Positions 59,250-64,000 of a DNA stretch of 64,000 bases are shown one piece after another (the first letter of the stretch is position 1; the number at the start of each line of letters is the position of its first letter). Location of the stretch: the NCBI RefSeq assembly GCF_022606355.1, contig NZ_JAHHZQ010000003.1:558001-622000 (forward strand), read 5' to 3'. Below the pieces are notes generated by a model that saw nothing but the letters and a program-made list of their open reading frames with translations, ran no database searches and had not been told where the DNA came from. The translations under genes and the position numbers were made by a program. The DNA comes from Leifsonia shinshuensis (lineage in GTDB: Bacteria; Actinomycetota; Actinomycetes; Actinomycetales; Microbacteriaceae).

Positions 59250-59615
59250 TCAGCGCCGTGACAACGTGCCGATCTTGCTGCCGTCACCTCGGAAGACGAC
59301 CAGCGAGTCGCCGTCGACCTTGGCCGTGACCGCGAGGTTGAGCCACGGCGTGACGCCCTCGCACGCGACCAAGGTCGAGGCGAACGGCCCGAACGTGAAC
59401 TCCTGCCCGGAGATCTTCCCGTCGCCCTTCATGGCGTTGCAGCCGTCGTTGCCGTGCCACGAGCCGTTGGACTCGACCGTGAGCGACGGCTGGCCCGCCT
59501 TGACGACTCCCCAGTCTCCGGCCGGCGACGAGGATCCGGACGCGGCACATCCGGACAGGGCGGCGAGCACGACGGCCGCCGCGAGAGCTGATCTGAGCGT
59601 TCTGTGCGTGAGCAT
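59250..59615 (-). CDS. META-domain lipoprotein
   Basis: A 121-residue secreted lipoprotein. The signal ends with AALSGCAASG (lipobox, Cys near residue 24), and the mature part is a META-domain beta barrel (DWGVVKAGQPSLTVESNGSW, then NAMKGDGKISGQEFTFGP and ACEGVTPWLN). Such proteins sit on the outer face and relate to stress resistance. The ATG at 59615 lies 6 nt after a minus-strand TACCTT. The gene lies between the IclR gene and pobA on the same strand but has its own -10. Confidence 0.82.
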   Translation of the reverse strand: MLTHRTLRSALAAAVVLAALSGCAASGSSSPAGDWGVVKAGQPSLTVESNGSWHGNDGCNAMKGDGKISGQEFTFGPFASTLVACEGVTPWLNLAVTAKVDGDSLVVFRGDGSKIGTLSRR

Positions 59616-59653
59616 GGCTCGAAGGTATCGGTAGCCGGACCGCCCAGCCAGCC

Positions 59654-60409
59654 TCAGCGACCCGAGACGAGCGCCGCGGTTATGCCGCGCGCGGCCATCC
59701 GCACGCCGAGCACGAACTGCGGCTCGCCGGCCCGTTCGGCATGCGCGATGATCGACACGGCCGCGACGATGTCCCCGGCGGTGTCGCGCACCGGCGCCGC
59801 GACCGAGAACGCGCCGCGGGTCAACTCCTCGACCGACCGCGACACCCCCGTGGCGCGGATGCTCGCGAGCCGGGCGCGCAGCTCCTTCTCGCTGGTCAGC
59901 GTGTTCGGGAGGAACTTGCGCGGTTTCTGCGCGAGCAGCTCCTCGAGCGTCCCGGACGGCGCGTACGCCAGCAGCACCAGACCGACGCCGGTGGCGTGCA
60001 GCGGGAGGCGCGTCCCCACGTCGCTGATGACCCGGACGGCACCGGGACCGGAGAGCCGCTCGAGATAGACCGCGCCGAGCCCGTCGCGCACGGCGAGGTG
60101 CACGTGCTCCCCCGTCGCCTCCAGGAGGTCGTCGAGGTACGGGCGCGCAGCCTCCCGCAGCTTGCGCGCCGTCGGCTGGCGCACACCGAGCCGCCACAGC
60201 TTCATGCCGACCCGGTAACGGCCGTCGTCCCCGCGCAGCAGTCCACCCCAGGCGACCCACTCGCCGAGCAGCCGGTGCGCGGTCGACACCGGGAGGTCGG
60301 CCCGCCTGGCGACCTCGCTGAGCGTCAACTCGTCGCCGCGTTCGAAGGCGTCCGCGATCGCGAACACCCGCTCCGCGACACTGCGGTCGTCCTGAGCTCC
60401 ACCGGCCAT
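59654..60409 (-). CDS. IclR-family regulator, likely pob-pca control protein
   Basis: A 251-residue IclR-type regulator. The winged helix (about 10-70) includes ERVFAIADAFERGDELTLSE and the HTH VARRADLPVSTAHRLLGEWV, and the C-terminal effector domain runs to the end (residues ~80-245). PcaR/PobR proteins of this family sense protocatechuate or 3-oxoadipate. The ATG at 60409 is 6 nt behind TAGGCT on the minus strand (leaderless). The pob-pca operon with a perfect palindromic site lies downstream on the same strand, so it is the likely regulator; activator or repressor role cannot be told. Confidence 0.85.
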   Translation of the reverse strand: MAGGAQDDRSVAERVFAIADAFERGDELTLSEVARRADLPVSTAHRLLGEWVAWGGLLRGDDGRYRVGMKLWRLGVRQPTARKLREAARPYLDDLLEATGEHVHLAVRDGLGAVYLERLSGPGAVRVISDVGTRLPLHATGVGLVLLAYAPSGTLEELLAQKPRKFLPNTLTSEKELRARLASIRATGVSRSVEELTRGAFSVAAPVRDTAGDIVAAVSIIAHAERAGEPQFVLGVRMAARGITAALVSGR

Positions 60410-60415
60410 GCGGTC

Positions 60416-60421
60416 AGCCTA
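60416..60421 (-). promoter_or_regulatory. -10 TAGGCT of the IclR gene
   Basis: TAGGCT with 6 nt to the ATG. The string TAGGCTGACCGCATG is identical to that in front of the RibD-like gene (48937-48951), suggesting a common leaderless promoter type. Confidence 0.5.
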
Positions 60422-60501
60422 CGACCGCCGCGAGCGACGTCCCGACGCAGGGCGACCTCCCCGGCGTGGTCGGTAGGTTTTCTCCTGCATATACTCCTGC
60501 C

Positions 60502-60879
60502 ATGACCACGGCAACGCCCCGCGTCCGCATCCAGACCGTCACCATCCCCGTCGCCGATCAGGATCGCGCGCTCACCTTCTACAGAGACGTGCTCGGATTC
60601 GAAGTGCGCGCGGACACCGCGTACGGAGACGCGCGCTGGCTGTCGGTCGCGCCCGAGGGCAGTGCCGTCGACTTCACACTGCACCCGCCGTTCCCCGGCC
60701 AGGCCGCCCCCGGCTGGCAGCAGGGCATCGTGCTCCACACCGACGACATCGAGGGTGTGGTGGCCGCACTCGGTGCCGCGGGCGTGCCGGTCACCGGCCC
60801 CGAGAAGGTCGGCTGGGGTGTGCAGGCGCAGTTCGCCGACCCCGACGGCAACGGCTTCGTGCTGCTGCAGCAGGGCTGA
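60502..60879 (+). CDS. VOC-family (glyoxalase/bleomycin-resistance fold) protein
   Basis: A 125-residue vicinal-oxygen-chelate protein. The family pattern VTIPVADQDRALTFYRDVLG, and the end QFADPDGNGFVLLQQG with the metal-type Glu position lost, suggest a small-molecule-binding or resistance role rather than glyoxalase I. The ATG at 60502 lies 6 nt after TATACT (60490-60495), giving a leaderless transcript. A degraded ArsR-type fragment follows. Confidence 0.9.
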   Translation: MTTATPRVRIQTVTIPVADQDRALTFYRDVLGFEVRADTAYGDARWLSVAPEGSAVDFTLHPPFPGQAAPGWQQGIVLHTDDIEGVVAALGAAGVPVTGPEKVGWGVQAQFADPDGNGFVLLQQG

Positions 60880-60926
60880 CGTGCCCGTCCGCGCGAAGAA
60901 CACGGCGGCCGACCGCCTGTCTGCCG

Positions 60927-61124
60927 CACGCCGGACTGGTCGTCGAACGCACGGCCGGGCGCAACGTGCGCTACTCGCTCGCCCCTGAGCCCTGGAGGGA
61001 ACTCCGCGACGGGATGGCGCCGCACGAACGCTTCAGGCGCGAACGGAGTCGGCGCCTCCACGCGACGCTCGACGCCCTGCCGGCCGGCGAGGCACCCGCA
61101 CCCACCGACCCGGAGACCGTGTGA
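60927..61124 (+). pseudogene. C-terminal fragment of an ArsR-family regulator
   Basis: A 65-codon reading frame without a start: HAGLVVERTAGRNVRYSLAP matches the recognition-helix end and wing of ArsR regulators, followed by a C-terminal helix region to the TGA at 61124. The N-terminal half (start, first helices) is missing upstream, and the preceding bases are in another frame. A dead remnant beside a RibD-like gene. Confidence 0.6.
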
Positions 61125-61164
61125 CCGCGCGGTGCCGAGTGCTGGAGCGGGTGTGAACCGGGGC

Positions 61165-61758
61165 TCACCCGGCCGCCCGCCTGTACACGTTCACCACCAC
61201 CCCCGAGGGGGTCGACCGCGACTCGGCCAGCGCGAGCCGGGTGTGCGGGAAGCCGTCGCCGAAGAGCTTCTTGCCGGTGCCCAGCACGAGCGGGTGCACC
61301 AGGAGGCGGTACTCGTCGACCTGGTCGTGCTCGGCCAGGGTGCGGATGAGCTCCGTGCTGCCCCACACCCGGATCTCGCCTCCCGGCTCCGAGCGGAGAC
61401 GATCCACCGCCGCAGGCACGTCCGGTCCGAGCAGATACGAATTCTTCCAGCCGACCTCGCCCAGCGTGCGCGACGCGACGTACTTGGGGATGCGGTTGTA
61501 CCTGCGGGTCAGCTCGCCTTGGAAGCCCTCCGCCTCCTCGCTCCAGACACCCCAGGAGGCGGCGAAGAGCTCATAGGTGCGCCTGCCGAGCAGCAGGGCC
61601 TCGGTGTTCTCCTCCCAGGCCTCGACGGTGCCGTCGTCGTCGTAGTCGAACTGCCAGCCGCCGTACGGGAACCCCCCGCTGACGTCCTCCTCCGGGCCGC
61701 CCGGCCCTTGCACGACGCCGTCCAGGGTGACGAACGACTGCACCACGATCGAAGACAT
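61165..61758 (-). CDS. RibD C-terminal-like (dihydrofolate-reductase-fold) protein
   Basis: A 197-residue protein of the same family as the gene at 48385, starting SSIVVQSFVTLDGVVQGPGG with ALLLGRRTYELFAASW near residue 54 and EIRVWGSTELIRTLAEHDQVD later. Probably an NADPH-dependent reductase. These genes are often neighbours of ArsR and SRPBCC genes in actinobacteria, and here only an ArsR remnant remains. The ATG at 61758 has GGGAGG upstream. Confidence 0.87.
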   Translation of the reverse strand: MSSIVVQSFVTLDGVVQGPGGPEEDVSGGFPYGGWQFDYDDDGTVEAWEENTEALLLGRRTYELFAASWGVWSEEAEGFQGELTRRYNRIPKYVASRTLGEVGWKNSYLLGPDVPAAVDRLRSEPGGEIRVWGSTELIRTLAEHDQVDEYRLLVHPLVLGTGKKLFGDGFPHTRLALAESRSTPSGVVVNVYRRAAG

Positions 61759-61831
61759 GACGCGACCTCCCTTGTCGGTTGCGGTTCCCCACCCCGTCTA
61801 CACCCGGTCGGGCAGGCCCGCAACAGTGTCA

Positions 61832-61863
61832 ACCGATCGGTGACGGGGTCTGACCGTTCGGTC
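61832..61863. promoter_or_regulatory. Twin palindromes upstream of the HK/RR operon
   Basis: ACCGATCGGT (61832-61841) and GACCGTTCGGTC (61852-61863) have centres 21 bp apart, two helical turns. They lie 40-70 bp upstream of the ATG at 61900 and look like a dimer-of-dimers site for a regulator. Confidence 0.5.
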
Positions 61864-61899
61864 GATCCGGGCGCGGGCGCCTCCCGGGAGGCTGGGGTC

Positions 61900-62334
61900 A
61901 TGACCGAGACACCCTTTCCCAACACCGCCGCCGTGCACGCCACGGCCCGCCGCGCGGCCTTCCGCCCGGTTCTCGCCCTGCTCTGGTCGTTCGTCGCGCT
62001 CAGCGCAGCCATGGTCGCCTTCCTCGCCGTGCTGACCGCCGTCGGCGTCGGCGTGGACATCGCCATCTGGATCCGCTGCTCGATCGTCCTCGCCAGCTCC
62101 GTCCTGCTCCTGGTCTTCGGGATCGGTGCGGCCCGCGGCTCGCGCAACGCCCTGCTGCGGCTGCGGATCGTCGCACCGATCATCGTCGCCGCCGTCATCG
62201 TCATCGTGGCCATCCCCGGCTTCCTGCCCGGCTGGGTGCGCATCGAGCAGGCGGTGTGCGGCCTCCTCGTCCTGCCGGTCGCGATCATCGCGAACCTCCC
62301 GCGCACGCGCGCGCTGGTGCCCGCGAAAGCGTAG
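61900..62334 (+). CDS. Four-helix membrane protein, operon partner of a two-component system
   Basis: A 144-residue protein with four hydrophobic segments (about 22-45, 55-75, 88-110, 113-130) and short cytosolic ends. No family identified. The ATG at 61900 follows GGGAGG. It is directly followed by a histidine kinase gene (9 nt after its stop) on the same strand, so it may act as an accessory sensor, comparable to LiaF-like proteins; this is inferred from the position only. Confidence 0.7.
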   Translation: MTETPFPNTAAVHATARRAAFRPVLALLWSFVALSAAMVAFLAVLTAVGVGVDIAIWIRCSIVLASSVLLLVFGIGAARGSRNALLRLRIVAPIIVAAVIVIVAIPGFLPGWVRIEQAVCGLLVLPVAIIANLPRTRALVPAKA

Positions 62335-62343
62335 GGTCTGAAC

Positions 62344-63459
62344 GTGATCGATCCGCGCTGGAGGACCGTGCTCACGGTCACACCGTACGTCGTGCTGGCG
62401 GTGCTGGTCGCCTTCACCCTCGGCGTGCAGTGGGGCGAGTGGGCCCAGCTCGTGCCCACCCTGCTCCTCTGCGCGGTGACCACGGCGTGGATCATCGTCT
62501 GGCACAGGCTCCCGCAGAGGCTGCGCGAGCACCCGGTCGCGATCGCCGTCTTCATGACCGGGCTCATCGCGCTCAGCCTGGCACTGGTGCTCCGGGACAG
62601 CTGGTTCGGCTTCCTCACCATCGCGGTGTTCGCGTTCGCCTACTCGATCGTCCCGTGGCCGTGGGAGCTGCTGGCCGTCGGTGCGACCGCGGTCGTCGCC
62701 GGGCTCGCCCAGGCGTCGCCGCTGGGCTGGGACACGGCGGGGATCGTCGGCGCCATCGGCATCCTCCTGCTGAACGTCGTCGCGATGTGCGGCCTGTCGT
62801 GGTCGCTGCGCCTGGCGGAACGCCAGGTGAACCTCCGGGCCACCGAGCAGGAGCGGTCGCGGCTCGCGCGCGAGATCCACGACACGCTGGCGCAGGGCTT
62901 CGCCGGTATCGTCACGCAGCTGCAGGCGGCGGAGCAGGCGCCGGACGACGCCTCCCGCGCGCGGCACACCCAGGCGGCCATCGCCCTCGCCAGGGACGGG
63001 CTCGCGGAGGCGCGCCGCTCGGTGAAGGCGCTGCGGCCGGCCGCCCTCGACGCGATGCGGCTGCCGGAGGCGGTCGGGCAGCTCGCGCGCACCTGGACGG
63101 AGCGCACCGGCATCCCGTGCGACGTCAGCGCGAGCGGGGACGCCACCGCTCTGCCGACCGACGTGGAGGTCGCCCTCCTGCGGACCGCGCAGGAAGCCCT
63201 CGCGAACGTCGAGCGCCACGCGGGCGCGCGCCGGGTTCGACTGACCCTGCGCGCGGACGCTACCGGCACGCGCCTCGAGGTGCGCGACGACGGCCGCGGG
63301 TTCGATCCGCGCCCCGGACCGGTCGCGCGGGAACCGTCCGACCAGGGCGGTTACGGCCTGATCGCGATGCGCGAGCGTATCGAGTCGGTCGCGGGCGGCC
63401 TCGTCGTGGAGTCGCGTCCCGGCCACGGCACCGCGATCCGGGCGGAGGTCCCGGCGTGA
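62344..63459 (+). CDS. Sensor histidine kinase (HisKA_3, NarL/LiaS type)
   Basis: A 371-residue membrane kinase. Five or six helices occupy about residues 10-155, then the dimerisation/phosphoacceptor motif REIHDTLAQGFAGI (His near residue 179) and the ATPase N-box TAQEALANVERHAGA and G-box DDGRGFD. The GTG start at 62344 lies 6 nt after a TAGGGT that overlaps the preceding stop codon, so a second leaderless message is possible. Overlaps the response regulator by 4 nt. Confidence 0.92.
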   Translation: MIDPRWRTVLTVTPYVVLAVLVAFTLGVQWGEWAQLVPTLLLCAVTTAWIIVWHRLPQRLREHPVAIAVFMTGLIALSLALVLRDSWFGFLTIAVFAFAYSIVPWPWELLAVGATAVVAGLAQASPLGWDTAGIVGAIGILLLNVVAMCGLSWSLRLAERQVNLRATEQERSRLAREIHDTLAQGFAGIVTQLQAAEQAPDDASRARHTQAAIALARDGLAEARRSVKALRPAALDAMRLPEAVGQLARTWTERTGIPCDVSASGDATALPTDVEVALLRTAQEALANVERHAGARRVRLTLRADATGTRLEVRDDGRGFDPRPGPVAREPSDQGGYGLIAMRERIESVAGGLVVESRPGHGTAIRAEVPA

Positions 63460-64000
63460 CCGCGGCGAGCGCCGACGCCCCCATCCGCCTGCTGGTGGTC
63501 GACGACCATCCCGTCGTGCGGGACGGCATCGTCGGCATGGTGGCCTCCGACCCCGGGGTGGAGGTCGTGGGCGAGGCGTCGGACGGCGCGGAGGCCGTTC
63601 AGCTCGCGCGGGTGCTGACGCCCGACGTCGTGCTCATGGACCTGCGGATGCGCGGCATGGACGGCGTCGCCGCCATCCGCGAGCTCACCCGGCTCGGTCT
63701 CCCGTGCCGCGTCGTCGTGCTCACCACGTTCGACGGCGACTCGGACGTGCTGCCCGCCATCGAGGCGGGTGCCACGGGCTACCTGCTCAAGGACGTGCCG
63801 CGCGACGACCTGTTGCGCGCGATCCGCGCGGCGGCGGTCGGCGACGCGGTGCTGGCGCCCTCCGTCGCCTCCCGGCTGGTGGGTCGTGTGCGCACACCGG
63901 AGTCGAGCCTGCTGACCCCGCGCGAGCTGGAGGTGCTGGCCCTCGTCGCCGACGGCGCCACCAACCGGGTTGCCGGGGAGCACCTGCACCTCAGCGAAGC
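63456..64000 (+). CDS. LuxR-family response regulator (cut by window edge)
   Basis: The first 181 residues of a NarL/LuxR-type response regulator. Receiver motifs: acidic pair in LLVVDDHPVVRDG, phospho-acceptor Asp in VVLMDLRMRGMDG (near residue 61), and Lys in YLLKDVPRDD. The HTH domain begins LLTPRELEVLALVADGATN and is cut. The GTG overlaps the kinase stop (GTGA). It is paired with the kinase and probably controls envelope or antibiotic-response genes, possibly its own operon through the twin palindromes. Confidence 0.93.
   Translation, partial: MTAASADAPIRLLVVDDHPVVRDGIVGMVASDPGVEVVGEASDGAEAVQLARVLTPDVVLMDLRMRGMDGVAAIRELTRLGLPCRVVVLTTFDGDSDVLPAIEAGATGYLLKDVPRDDLLRAIRAAAVGDAVLAPSVASRLVGRVRTPESSLLTPRELEVLALVADGATNRVAGEHLHLSE

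Noticed and set aside
1-64000. tRNA or rRNA genes
   Set aside because: No T-loop/anticodon-like arrangement or rRNA-like conserved stretch was recognised on reading either strand; a tRNA search program would be decisive.

Overview
The window looks like a chromosome segment of a high-GC actinobacterium, most likely family Microbacteriaceae (Leifsonia-like). The signs are GC-rich third codon positions, the pairing of a BldC/excisionase-type HTH gene with a 32-residue bS22 ribosomal protein, PadR/DrrA-type ABC modules, a PcaDC fusion, and about twenty start codons lying 6-7 nt after a TAnnnT -10 box (leaderless transcripts). No tRNA, rRNA, CRISPR array, integrase or intact insertion sequence was seen.

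Layout. 1-1.6 kb: a P450 with an atypical I-helix, and an alpha/beta hydrolase cut by the window edge. 1.8-7.4 kb: small membrane protein, tandem GntR regulators, Dabb protein, glutaredoxin, bS22, HTH protein, ArsR regulator and a Trk/Ktr potassium uptake pair. 7.4-13.5 kb: housekeeping genes (proC, CDF transporter, glutamine amidotransferase, tadA, upp) with three copies of a ~70 bp palindromic repeat, then a leaderless cysteine-rich micro-ORF ahead of a winged-helix regulator. 13.5-20 kb: surface-glycan genes, namely an overlapping four-gene operon (HAD phosphatase, membrane protein fused to a kinase, GT2, nucleotidyltransferase), a GtrA protein and a large membrane protein. 20-24.4 kb: drug-type ABC exporter with PadR regulator, and a divergent TetR/NmrA pair with a clear operator array. 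24.4-25.9 kb: a decayed accessory stretch with a broken ParD-like/zeta toxin remnant. 26-33 kb: MarR, class A PBP, SRPBCC protein, GH13 glucosidase. 31-39.7 kb: a divergent catabolic locus with a ROK repressor and Gfo/Idh oxidoreductase on one side and, on the other, an amino-acid ABC importer, a zinc-type asparaginase, CutC and a ROK kinase. 39.7-51.4 kb: oligopeptidase B, AKR, DJ-1, HesB-like protein, an asymmetric heterodimeric ABC exporter, a RibD-like reductase and a second ABC exporter. 51.5-60.4 kb: a complete 4-hydroxybenzoate/protocatechuate (pob-pca) cluster with an IclR regulator. 60.5-64 kb: VOC protein, ArsR fragment, RibD-like reductase, and a membrane protein/histidine kinase/response regulator operon cut by the edge.

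Functionally, the pob-pca cluster encodes the whole route from 4-hydroxybenzoate to succinyl-CoA plus acetyl-CoA, transcribed on the minus strand in pathway order. The 31-39.7 kb locus looks like a coordinated uptake-and-cleavage system for an amide-containing amino acid or glyco-amino acid. The most unusual items are the leaderless MCCRMCR-ending micro-ORF, the shared palindromic -10 between proC and the CDF gene, the membrane-kinase fusion operon, and the asparaginase/CutC/ROK locus.
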